From JBDHZU01 sp039812085 (lineage in GTDB: Bacteria; Actinomycetota; Actinomycetes; S36-B12; UBA10799), in NCBI GenBank assembly GCA_039812085.1, contig JBDHZU010000002.1, positions 1 through 49,085 on the forward strand: DNA of 49,085 nucleotides. Direction: 5' to 3'. The translations under genes and the position numbers were made by a program. The notes beneath the pieces are model-generated. The model saw nothing but the letters and a program-made list of their open reading frames with translations. It did no database searches and was not told the origin of the DNA. Positions 8,483 through 15,731 of this stretch are shown here, in pieces. Each line of letters starts with the position of its first letter. Within the stretch, counting starts at the first letter, position 1.

Positions 8483-9141
8483 GTTCGACCGGCACTGACC
8501 GGTCGCAGCAGACGAAGTCGGGGGTCGCAGTCAGCTCTGTGGCCCCCGATTCGCTGAAGTCTTCCGGTGGGCGAATGTCTGCCGATGACCGACGCACGCA
8601 GTTGGTTGCTATCGGCCTCGATCTACTGAAGACCCGACCGATTCACGATCTTGCGTTAGATGAGGTTGCGGCTCAGGCAGGAATTTCACGCACTCTGCTC
8701 TTCCACTATTTTCCGAGTAAGCGCGAGTTCTACGCCGAAGTCATCCGCACGGCCGGTCAATCGTTGGTGCGCGCACCCGCATTTGCCGATGCCGATGACA
8801 CCCCCGAACGCAAAGTCCGTCGTCTGATCGAGGGTTTCCTCAACTTTGTGGAACAGTCGCGGGATGGCTACCGATCGTTGATTCGCAACGGTTCTGGGGG
8901 AGACCCGGAAGTGATGGAACTGATCGACGGCATTCGTACCCAGCTTGTGCCGCGATGGCTGGATGCCGCGGGCCTTACCGATACCCCGCCTGTGCGTTTG
9001 GCTGTGCGGGGATGGCTTGCGTGTCTAGAGGAGATCGCGCTGTCTTGGGATCCGCAACAGGTCAGTCGCGATGAACTCGTTGATCTCCTCACTGCCAGCT
9101 TCTTCGCGCAGGTGGACGCTGCGGCACCAACGGGAAGCTGA
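8479..9141 (+). CDS. TetR/AcrR family transcriptional regulator of the fad operon
   Basis: A protein of 220 residues. The first 32 or so are Ser/Thr-rich and probably disordered. A TetR N-terminal helix-turn-helix follows (about 35-80), with the typical segment LDEVAAQAGISRTLLFHYFPSKREFYAEV. The rest is a helical ligand-binding and dimer domain. The ATG overlaps the fadB stop, so it is made with the enzymes it probably controls. The likely inducer is an acyl-CoA and the likely target the repeat cluster at 4997-5045; both are inferred from context. An internal ATG at 8575 could give a shorter protein beginning at the HTH domain. Confidence 0.9.
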   Translation: MSSTGTDRSQQTKSGVAVSSVAPDSLKSSGGRMSADDRRTQLVAIGLDLLKTRPIHDLALDEVAAQAGISRTLLFHYFPSKREFYAEVIRTAGQSLVRAPAFADADDTPERKVRRLIEGFLNFVEQSRDGYRSLIRNGSGGDPEVMELIDGIRTQLVPRWLDAAGLTDTPPVRLAVRGWLACLEEIALSWDPQQVSRDELVDLLTASFFAQVDAAAPTGS

Positions 9142-9151
9142 GTCAGGCGCC

Positions 9152-10288
9152 TCACTTGTCGGTGTAGGTAACCGCGACCTCATCCGGTCCAGGGACGAAT
9201 GCGGCCCAGGCATTGAGCTGTTCGTCAATCTGTGCGCGCACCGCTTTGGTGAAGCGACGAGCAGTCACTGTGGGTTCGATCGTGACAGCCCACTGCTTTG
9301 CCCGCTGTTTGCGCGTCCATACGGCGACAGTTTCACCCGCGATAACAACGGTGGAACGGAACATCCCGTTGTTGCCTGGGATCACTGCCTTCATCGTGTC
9401 GGGATCAGCCAGAAGTTCACGTTGTTTGAATCCCAACAGGTATTCATCAAAGCCGGGGAGGGTGAGTACTTCTCGTTCAAGCGGCACTTCGAGTGCGGCG
9501 AGCGAATCGGTAGCCAGAATCTGTTCACCGTGATCATCAATGGTCACCGTAGTGAGTTCGTCACCCAATTCTTTGACGGCTGCTCGGCACGGGCGCATTG
9601 GCATATTGGTCCACCCCGCAAAATCCTTCATCGTGGCAGGTCCATGACTGCGGAAGAATCGACGGGCCAACTCAATAAGCGCCTCATCCTGATTGAGCTG
9701 ACGCTGCTTCGGTAACCACGCAGACGCCAACGCGAACGTTTGATCGCTGCCTTGTTGAGGGCCGATAACTAATTCGCCGAGCTGGCTGGCGTACCAGAGC
9801 AAGTGATAGGCGCTGTAGGAACTGTCCGGAGAGATTCCTGCTTCAGCCAATACGTGTGTGCACTCTGCGCGTGTGAGCAGGCCGGTCGGGCTGGCTGCTA
9901 CCGCATCCCGGAGCGTGACCACAGCGCGGTCGGCAACGGCTTTGTCGAGTCCCAAATATTCACGTCGCTTTTCGGCTCCATCCAGGGCACGTTGCCCGGT
10001 ACTGGCCAACAACCAGCTCACATCACGAGCATCGACGAAATGAATCGTTCCCCGCATCGGCCAGGTGCGAACGATCTGTCGGTCATGGCAAGCGGCAACA
10101 ACATCCTGATCGGTCACGCCCGGAATCCGAACCCCGAACGACCAATGACCAGAGGCGATATCTTGCGCTTGCATCGCCCCGAACCATTCAGCGACAGATT
10201 GCGGCGTCTGATGGTCGTGAGGCCCGGCCAGCAGCAGGCTGTTCAAGCGCAAGTGTCGTGCCTGAACAGGAGTCAGTGTGGTCACCAT
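9152..10288 (-). CDS. winged-helix DNA-binding domain protein, HTH_42 / AlkZ-like family
   Basis: A protein of 378 residues of the HTH_42 (DUF1006) family, which includes the DNA glycosylases AlkZ and AlkX/YcaQ. Visible features are MQAQD (39-43), aligning with the AlkZ QxQ catalytic motif, MRGTIHF (78-84), a family hallmark, and FAGWTNMP mid-protein. If it is a glycosylase it would remove bulky alkyl or crosslinked purines; many HTH_42 members are untested. ATG 10288 is preferred because GGAAGG lies eight bases upstream. ATG 10303 would add five residues and overlap the previous gene further. It overlaps the end of the MBL gene and is probably co-transcribed with it. Convergent with the TetR gene. 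Confidence 0.85.
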   Translation of the reverse strand: MVTTLTPVQARHLRLNSLLLAGPHDHQTPQSVAEWFGAMQAQDIASGHWSFGVRIPGVTDQDVVAACHDRQIVRTWPMRGTIHFVDARDVSWLLASTGQRALDGAEKRREYLGLDKAVADRAVVTLRDAVAASPTGLLTRAECTHVLAEAGISPDSSYSAYHLLWYASQLGELVIGPQQGSDQTFALASAWLPKQRQLNQDEALIELARRFFRSHGPATMKDFAGWTNMPMRPCRAAVKELGDELTTVTIDDHGEQILATDSLAALEVPLEREVLTLPGFDEYLLGFKQRELLADPDTMKAVIPGNNGMFRSTVVIAGETVAVWTRKQRAKQWAVTIEPTVTARRFTKAVRAQIDEQLNAWAAFVPGPDEVAVTYTDK

Positions 10289-10917
10289 CCGCGCGCCTTC
10301 CATTCGGTTAATTGACCGCGTTCATTGCCCAATGTGGTGGCCTGCCCGTGACCGGGATGAACGACCGTGTCATCAGGTAGTTGATCGAATAATTTGGTCA
10401 CGACATCGTCATAAAGCTGTTCGAATGCGGCATGGTCGTCACAGGTGTTGCCGATGCCCCCTGGGAACAGACAGTCCCCAGCGAAGACATGAGCGGGGCC
10501 ATGAGGGTCTCGATAGATCGCTGCCGCTGATTGAGAGACGTGATCGAGATACCCCGCACGGTGACCTGTCAGCAGGACAACCTCCAGGTCGGAATCGCCG
10601 ATGCTGATCTCATTCCCGTCGGCGAGCTCAACCATTGTGTCCACAGGGATATGTGGAGCCTCCGCAGTTGCGGCATATGTCGTCGCCCCAGTGGCCTCGA
10701 CAACCTGTTGCAGTGCCTGCCAGTGGTCGGCATGGCAATGAGTCGTGAGAACACCATCGAGCCGATCGCCGATGGCCGCAAGAAGGGTGTCGGGTTCGTT
10801 CGCCGCATCAATCAGGAACAGGGCGTCTGTTTGTGGGCAATGCAATAGATAGGCGTTGTTATCCATTGGGCCAACGTTGAGGGTGGTGATCTCCAGAGAC
10901 GCCGGCGTCGAAGTCAT
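10282..10917 (-). CDS. MBL-fold metallo-hydrolase (glyoxalase II-like)
   Basis: Metallo-beta-lactamase-fold hydrolase of 211 residues. The metal site motif HCHADH is at 60-65; further ligands are in the GHRAG region, FAGDCLFPGGIGN (Asp) and HPGHGQATTLG (His). These are typical of the hydroxyacylglutathione-hydrolase-like group acting on thioesters; the actual substrate is unknown. The frame is open for 33 more codons upstream, but that part overlaps the YccF gene. ATG 10917 lies 19 bases after the YccF stop and starts a family-like N-terminus. An MBL-fold gene upstream of uvrA is common in actinobacteria, as far as I recall. Confidence 0.88.
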   Translation of the reverse strand: MTSTPASLEITTLNVGPMDNNAYLLHCPQTDALFLIDAANEPDTLLAAIGDRLDGVLTTHCHADHWQALQQVVEATGATTYAATAEAPHIPVDTMVELADGNEISIGDSDLEVVLLTGHRAGYLDHVSQSAAAIYRDPHGPAHVFAGDCLFPGGIGNTCDDHAAFEQLYDDVVTKLFDQLPDDTVVHPGHGQATTLGNERGQLTEWKARGW

Positions 10918-10936
10918 GCTGGCGACGTTACCTGCC

Positions 10937-11347
10937 CTAGCCGACAGAGACAGTTGCCTGTCCGGACTGGACGGAATCCTTGGAGACGATCTCCTTGCCC
11001 AGTGGGAACAAGGCAATACCGGCCATCTTGAACGATGCGATGCCGAACGGGATCGTGATGATGAGGATGCACAGAATGACTCCCGTGACGACGTGGGCGA
11101 TGGCGATCCACAGTCCCGCGAGCAGGAACCAGATCACGTTGCCGATGCCGCTCATCACGCCTGAAGTTGGTTTTGAGATGACGGTTCGCCCAAACGGCCA
11201 GAGCGCATAACTGGCCATCCGGAAGGAGGCGATGCCGAACGGAATCGTGATGATCAGGATGAACATGATGATTCCCGCCGCTGCGTAGAGCAGCGCCATC
11301 CAGAACCCGGCGAAGATGAACCACAGAATGTTGCCAATTGTGCGCAT
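10937..11347 (-). CDS. YccF domain-containing membrane protein (two tandem YccF units)
   Basis: An inner-membrane protein of 136 residues containing two copies of the YccF (DUF307) motif. Each copy runs from a GN-W-F start (IGNILWFIFAGFW and IGNVIWFLLAGLW) through a second hydrophobic helix to IITIPFGIASFRMA / IITIPFGIASFKMA. The copies cover about residues 4-55 and 67-118, with four hydrophobic helices. The function of YccF is unknown. The start has no clear ribosome-binding site; CACACT ends six bases before the ATG, a weak leaderless-type box. It starts divergently from uvrA, with 62 bases between start codons, and leads the minus-strand run into the MBL and AlkZ-like genes. Confidence 0.88.
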   Translation of the reverse strand: MRTIGNILWFIFAGFWMALLYAAAGIIMFILIITIPFGIASFRMASYALWPFGRTVISKPTSGVMSGIGNVIWFLLAGLWIAIAHVVTGVILCILIITIPFGIASFKMAGIALFPLGKEIVSKDSVQSGQATVSVG

Positions 11348-11397
11348 TGATCAAGTGTGCGCTGAACCGGTCTGACACCAGAGTCGGGGGTGCCAGT

Positions 11398-11403
11398 TAC
11401 GGT
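11398..11403 (+). promoter_or_regulatory. candidate leaderless -10 box of uvrA
   Basis: TACGGT, six bases, then the GTG at 11410 that starts the UvrA protein in its family-typical position. No ribosome-binding site is visible before that GTG. This supports the downstream GTG over the ATG at 11338, which lies inside the divergent YccF gene. Confidence 0.45.
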
Positions 11404-11409
11404 TGTCGG

Positions 11410-14382
11410 GTGGATCGATTGGTCGTTCGGGGTGCAAGGGAACACAACCTGCAGAATGTGAGCCTCGATCTGCCTCGAGATGCGCTCATCGTGTTCACGG
11501 GTTTATCCGGTTCTGGCAAGTCCAGCCTCGCCTTCGACACGATCTTTGCCGAGGGGCAGCGACGTTACGTCGAGAGTTTGTCTGCCTACGCGCGTCAGTT
11601 CCTCGGCCAGATGGACAAGCCCGATGTGGACTTCATCGAAGGGTTGTCTCCCGCCGTCTCGATCGACCAGAAATCTACTTCTCGAAACCCACGCTCAACA
11701 GTCGGGACCATCACCGAGGTTTACGACTATCTGCGTTTGCTGTACGCCCGGATCGGTAAGCCGCACTGCCCGGAGTGCGGCAAACCCATTGCTCGGCAAA
11801 CCCCGCAGCAGATCGTCGACCAAGTGTTGGCCTTGGACGAAGGCACCCGATTCCAGATCCTGGCTCCGGTGATTCGTGCGCGCAAAGGCGAATACGTCGA
11901 CTTGATGCGCTCCCTGCAGACCCAAGGCTTCTCCCGTGCTCGGATCGATGGGGTAGTGCACTCGTTGGCTGAACCACCCACGTTGAAGAAGCAGGAGAAA
12001 CACAGCATCGACGTGGTGGTCGATCGACTTGCGGTCAAACCCAGCGCCAAGCGCCGACTGACAGACTCGGTAGAAACGGCGCTGCGGCTATCGCAGGGCA
12101 CCGTCACTCTGGACTTCGTTGACCTATCAGAAGACGACCCTGCCCGGGAACGAACGTTCAGCGAGCATCTCGCCTGCTTAGACGATGGGTTGTCATTCAG
12201 CGAATTGGAACCGCGGTCGTTCTCCTTTAACTCACCGTTCGGTGCCTGCCCGGAATGCACCGGTCTCGGTACTCGGATGGAGGTCGATCCCGAACTGATC
12301 ATTCCGGACCCGACCCGCACGTTGGCCGACGGAGCGATTGCGCCGTGGTCACACAAGGGGATGAGCAAATACTTCGATCGGATTCTGACGGCGCTTGGCA
12401 AGGAACTCGGCTTCACGCTGAACACCGCGTGGGAGGACCTGGATACAGAAGCCCAGAAGACGATCCTGAACGGCCAATCCGACAGCGTCACCGTCAAATA
12501 CCGGAACCGATACGGGCGAGAACGCTCCTACACAACAGGCTTCGAAGGTGTCATCCCGTTCGTGGAGCGACGCCATCTTGAAACCGAGTCGGAATCTGGT
12601 CGGGAACGCTACGCCGGATTCATGCGAGAAGTCCCGTGCCCTGCATGTCAGGGAGCCCGACTGAAACCGTTGTCGTTGGCAGTGACTGTGGCTGATCATT
12701 CGATCTCGCAGGTTGCGGCGATGCCGATTGGACAGTGTCGAGACTTCCTCGCGGAATTGGAACTGTCCGAACGAGATCTGGCCGTGGCATCGCGGGTCGT
12801 GAAAGAGGTCAATGAACGACTCAACTTCCTGGTCGATGTCGGTCTGCACTATCTGACTCTGGATCGTGCTGCCGCCACTCTGGCCGGAGGTGAGGCGCAA
12901 CGTATCCGGTTAGCCACCCAGATCGGTAGCGGGCTGGTCGGCGTGCTCTACGTCTTGGACGAACCCAGCATCGGACTGCATCAGAGAGATAACCGTCGCC
13001 TCATCGACACCCTGGTTCGACTGCGCGATCTGGGCAACACCCTGATTGTGGTGGAGCACGACGAAGACACCATTCATGCGGCTGACTGGATCGTGGACAT
13101 CGGCCCCGGGGCAGGAGAGCACGGAGGCAAGGTCGTCGTCTCCGGGCCGCTTTCAGAGCTGATCGCAAACCAGGATTCCCTCACCGGCGCCTATGTCAGT
13201 GGACGTCAGTCAATTGAGGTGCCAACCGAACGTCGACCTACCGAACCGGGTCGAGAAATCGTCATCCACGGTGCCCGAGAGCACAACTTGCAAGATGTCA
13301 CTGCCGCGATCCCGTTGGGATGTCTGGTTGCCGTGACCGGAGTGTCTGGGTCGGGCAAATCGACTTTGGTCAACGATGTTTTGTACCGGTCGTTGGCACG
13401 CGATCTGCATGCCGCTCGATCTGTTCCCGGACGGCACCTCAAGGTCACCGGGACAGAACTGGTCGACAAAGTCGTCCATGTAGATCAAGGACCGATTGGT
13501 CGGACGCCTCGTTCTAACCCAGCGACGTACACCGGGGTGTTCGATCACGTCCGAAAGATCTTTGCCTCCACCGAAGAAGCCAAGGTTCGCGGTTATATGC
13601 CTGGCCGCTTCTCCTTCAACGTCAAGGGCGGACGGTGTGAAGCCTGCTCGGGTGACGGCACGATCAAGATTGAGATGAACTTCCTGCCGGACGTATACGT
13701 GCCGTGCGAGGTCTGCCACGGGGCTCGCTACAACCGCGAGACGTTGGAAGTTCACTACAAAGGCAAGACCATCGCAGACGTCTTGGACATGCCCATCGAA
13801 GAAGGTCTGGAATTCTTCGCGGCAGTTCCTCCCATTGCTCGACACCTGCAGACCCTGGTTGATGTGGGCCTGGGATACGTCCGGTTAGGGCAACCTGCTC
13901 CGACGTTGTCTGGGGGAGAAGCGCAGCGCGTCAAGCTGTCAGCCGAACTGCAGAAACGTTCCACGGGACGCACTATCTATGTGTTGGATGAACCGACGAC
14001 GGGTCTGCACTTCGAAGACATCCGCAAACTGCTCCTTGTGCTTGGACGACTCGTTGATGCCGGGAACACCGTGTTGGTGATTGAGCACAACCTCGATGTC
14101 ATCAAGACGGCGGACTGGATCATCGACATGGGGCCAGAAGGTGGTTCTGGTGGTGGACAGGTCGTCGCAGCCGGAACCCCTGAGCAGGTCGCTGCTGTCG
14201 CGGAAAGTCATACCGGATCGTTCCTGAGTCAGATCCTGGGAATCCCCGCAGAATCCGTCGCCACTGCTAGCGCACCACGCACCAGCGGTGTTAGGAAGAA
14301 GGGCACCTCGCCACGCAAGGCAGCAACCAAGCCCAAGACAGCGAAGCCAAAGACGCCTGCCAAGCGGGCAAAGAAGGGATGA
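11410..14382 (+). CDS. uvrA: excinuclease ABC subunit A
   Basis: UvrA, 990 residues, is the ABC-type ATPase that finds bulky DNA lesions and hands DNA to UvrB. Visible features are the first Walker A GLSGSGKSS (about 32-40), zinc-finger cysteines CPECGKP (about 120), the UvrB-binding region, signature LAGGEAQRI, the second Walker A GVSGSGKST (about 643-651), the second zinc module (CEACSGDG and CEVCHGARYN), signature LSGGEAQRV and the Walker B LDEPTTGL. The frame opens at ATG 11338, but the family N-terminus (DRLVVRGAREHNL) begins at GTG 11410. The C-terminus carries an unusual Lys/Pro/Ala-rich tail (14 basic residues in the last 34). The stop overlaps the next start (ATGA). Confidence 0.97.
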   Translation: MDRLVVRGAREHNLQNVSLDLPRDALIVFTGLSGSGKSSLAFDTIFAEGQRRYVESLSAYARQFLGQMDKPDVDFIEGLSPAVSIDQKSTSRNPRSTVGTITEVYDYLRLLYARIGKPHCPECGKPIARQTPQQIVDQVLALDEGTRFQILAPVIRARKGEYVDLMRSLQTQGFSRARIDGVVHSLAEPPTLKKQEKHSIDVVVDRLAVKPSAKRRLTDSVETALRLSQGTVTLDFVDLSEDDPARERTFSEHLACLDDGLSFSELEPRSFSFNSPFGACPECTGLGTRMEVDPELIIPDPTRTLADGAIAPWSHKGMSKYFDRILTALGKELGFTLNTAWEDLDTEAQKTILNGQSDSVTVKYRNRYGRERSYTTGFEGVIPFVERRHLETESESGRERYAGFMREVPCPACQGARLKPLSLAVTVADHSISQVAAMPIGQCRDFLAELELSERDLAVASRVVKEVNERLNFLVDVGLHYLTLDRAAATLAGGEAQRIRLATQIGSGLVGVLYVLDEPSIGLHQRDNRRLIDTLVRLRDLGNTLIVVEHDEDTIHAADWIVDIGPGAGEHGGKVVVSGPLSELIANQDSLTGAYVSGRQSIEVPTERRPTEPGREIVIHGAREHNLQDVTAAIPLGCLVAVTGVSGSGKSTLVNDVLYRSLARDLHAARSVPGRHLKVTGTELVDKVVHVDQGPIGRTPRSNPATYTGVFDHVRKIFASTEEAKVRGYMPGRFSFNVKGGRCEACSGDGTIKIEMNFLPDVYVPCEVCHGARYNRETLEVHYKGKTIADVLDMPIEEGLEFFAAVPPIARHLQTLVDVGLGYVRLGQPAPTLSGGEAQRVKLSAELQKRSTGRTIYVLDEPTTGLHFEDIRKLLLVLGRLVDAGNTVLVIEHNLDVIKTADWIIDMGPEGGSGGGQVVAAGTPEQVAAVAESHTGSFLSQILGIPAESVATASAPRTSGVRKKGTSPRKAATKPKTAKPKTPAKRAKKG

Positions 14383-14900
14383 CGATGACTCAGGACGTGA
14401 ATGTCTCCGCCGTCGAACCGACACAAGAATCTCGACTGATTTCCCGCCGATCAGTGATCGCAACGGCAGCAGCAGGTGCGGCTGGATTGGGATTGGCCGC
14501 ATGCAGCTCGTCTGCTGATCCGCAGCCAACATCATCCGCCACCGACCAAACTCCCACTACCTCCACCGACACCGCAACAGCGTCAGCGAGTAGTACGGGA
14601 ACTGCAATTGGAGCGGTCTCCGATGTTCCGGTTGGCAGCGCCGTGGTCAAACAGACCGGGGACAACACCGGTTACGTATTGGCTCAACCGTCCAAGGGGA
14701 AGATCGACTGCCACAGTGCCGTTTGTCCTCACCAAGGATGCTTAGTGACCCAGGTTCAAGGTGACGTGGTGACGTGTCCATGTCACGGCAGCGAGTTCAA
14801 CGTGAACTCCGGCGATGTCTTGCGGGGTCCAGCTCAGACAGGTTTGGCCAAGGCCAGCGTCACAGTCAAGGACGGCAACATCTACCTCGGCTCAAGCTGA
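14379..14900 (+). CDS. Tat-exported Rieske (2Fe-2S) lipoprotein
   Basis: A protein of 173 residues. A twin-arginine signal (SRRSVIATAAAG, about 22-33) ends in the lipobox LAAC (Cys42), so it should be exported folded and lipid-anchored outside the membrane. A Ser/Thr/Ala-rich linker (about 43-78) leads to the Rieske fold. Box I is CPHQGC (116-121) and box II CPCHGS (133-138), giving ligands C116, H118, C133, H136 and a stabilising C121-C135 disulfide, as in high-potential Rieske proteins. It is too small and lacks the helices for the bc1-complex subunit. The electron partner is unknown. It overlaps the uvrA stop and is convergent with the SGNH gene. Confidence 0.9.
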   Translation: MTMTQDVNVSAVEPTQESRLISRRSVIATAAAGAAGLGLAACSSSADPQPTSSATDQTPTTSTDTATASASSTGTAIGAVSDVPVGSAVVKQTGDNTGYVLAQPSKGKIDCHSAVCPHQGCLVTQVQGDVVTCPCHGSEFNVNSGDVLRGPAQTGLAKASVTVKDGNIYLGSS

Positions 14901-15521
14901 CTAGCCCGCCTTCACCACTGACTGAGTAATCACCTTTGCGCGCAGCTTGTAGCCCGCAACGGTCAGGTGGACGCGGTCGCTACGAAGCACGCTCTTACGG
15001 CTCTTGACGACCTTCGACCAATCCACCACGACCAAGTTCTTGTACTTGTGGGTGGACTGACGCAGGGCAGTGTTGACCTTGCCGTAGCCACCTGGTCGAA
15101 CCACGTTGACCCAGATGACAGTGCGCTTCTTGCCTGCCTTCTTCATCACTTGGGTAACGTACTTCTTCGTTGTCTTGGGCCGAGCACCGTCATTGGTTCC
15201 CAGTGCGACCACCCAGACACCCGCGCGCTTGGCGTTGGAGCCCTTGAGGTGAGAGATCCCTTCCGGAGTGGCACGTCCGACTCGGGCATCCACGGCGACG
15301 GAGTAATGCTTCTTGCGCAGGGATGACTTCAGGTAGGGCGCGGATCCCACGGTTAAGGAATCGCCCACGATAAAGACACGCTTGTGCGATGGCGCAGCGG
15401 CATGGGCAGGCGTGGGAGCAAGCAAGGGGAGCAGCCCGGTGATGAGCGCCGTTGACAGGAGCAGGAGGGCAGTAAACATCCCCAACCGGCGTGGGGACAC
15501 TGCAGATGCTGTATTCGTCAT
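14901..15521 (-). CDS. secreted SGNH/GDSL-type hydrolase
   Basis: A protein of 206 residues with an N-terminal signal peptide: basic n-region SPRRLG, a hydrophobic core, and APTPAHA as a probable signal peptidase I site. The mature part has an SGNH fold: nucleophile block FIVGDSLTVG, block III ALGTNDG and the C-terminal Asp-His pair in DRVHLTVAGY. It resembles small extracellular esterases or acyltransferase-associated SGNH domains; the substrate is unknown. It is rich in Lys/Arg for an exported protein. ATG 15521 gives the most normal signal peptide; ATG 15551 would lengthen the n-region by ten residues. It stops exactly one base after the Rieske gene and is divergent from uvrC. Confidence 0.82.
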   Translation of the reverse strand: MTNTASAVSPRRLGMFTALLLLSTALITGLLPLLAPTPAHAAAPSHKRVFIVGDSLTVGSAPYLKSSLRKKHYSVAVDARVGRATPEGISHLKGSNAKRAGVWVVALGTNDGARPKTTKKYVTQVMKKAGKKRTVIWVNVVRPGGYGKVNTALRQSTHKYKNLVVVDWSKVVKSRKSVLRSDRVHLTVAGYKLRAKVITQSVVKAG

Positions 15522-15666
15522 GCTTCTGTTGTCCCCGGTGAAATCGGACATTCAGGGACACTGTGAAGTGGGCAACGCACCGGCAACACGGACGAGTGAG
15601 GTGCGCATCACGATCATGAACGCAGAGTCAAACGCTGGTTTACGCGGCGTAGTTGCACAGCCGAAC

Positions 15667-15672
15667 TAGACT
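15667..15672 (+). promoter_or_regulatory. candidate -10 box upstream of uvrC
   Basis: TAGACT would place transcription initiation near 15679, giving a leader of about 50 bases that begins with the hairpin at 15681-15701. No convincing -35 element was found. Weak, sequence-only call. Confidence 0.3.
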
Positions 15673-15680
15673 TGAGACAG

Positions 15681-15701
15681 CCCACCATTCCGCTCGGTGG
15701 G
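15681..15701 (+). other. GC-rich hairpin in the uvrC leader
   Basis: CCCACC (15681-15686), nine bases, GGTGGG (15696-15701): a perfect six-base-pair GC-rich stem, extendable by one G-U pair. It ends 15 bases before the AGGAGG ribosome-binding site of uvrC. It could stabilise the leader, act as an operator, or be chance. Confidence 0.35.
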
Positions 15702-15731
15702 TCTATCCCGTTGCCAGGAGGGAGCATCAGC

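Noticed and set aside
15661..15677. Possible SOS box near uvrC (CGAAC half-site)
   Set aside because: Only one half resembles the actinobacterial LexA consensus CGAAC-N4-GTTCG; the second half (CTTGA) does not match.
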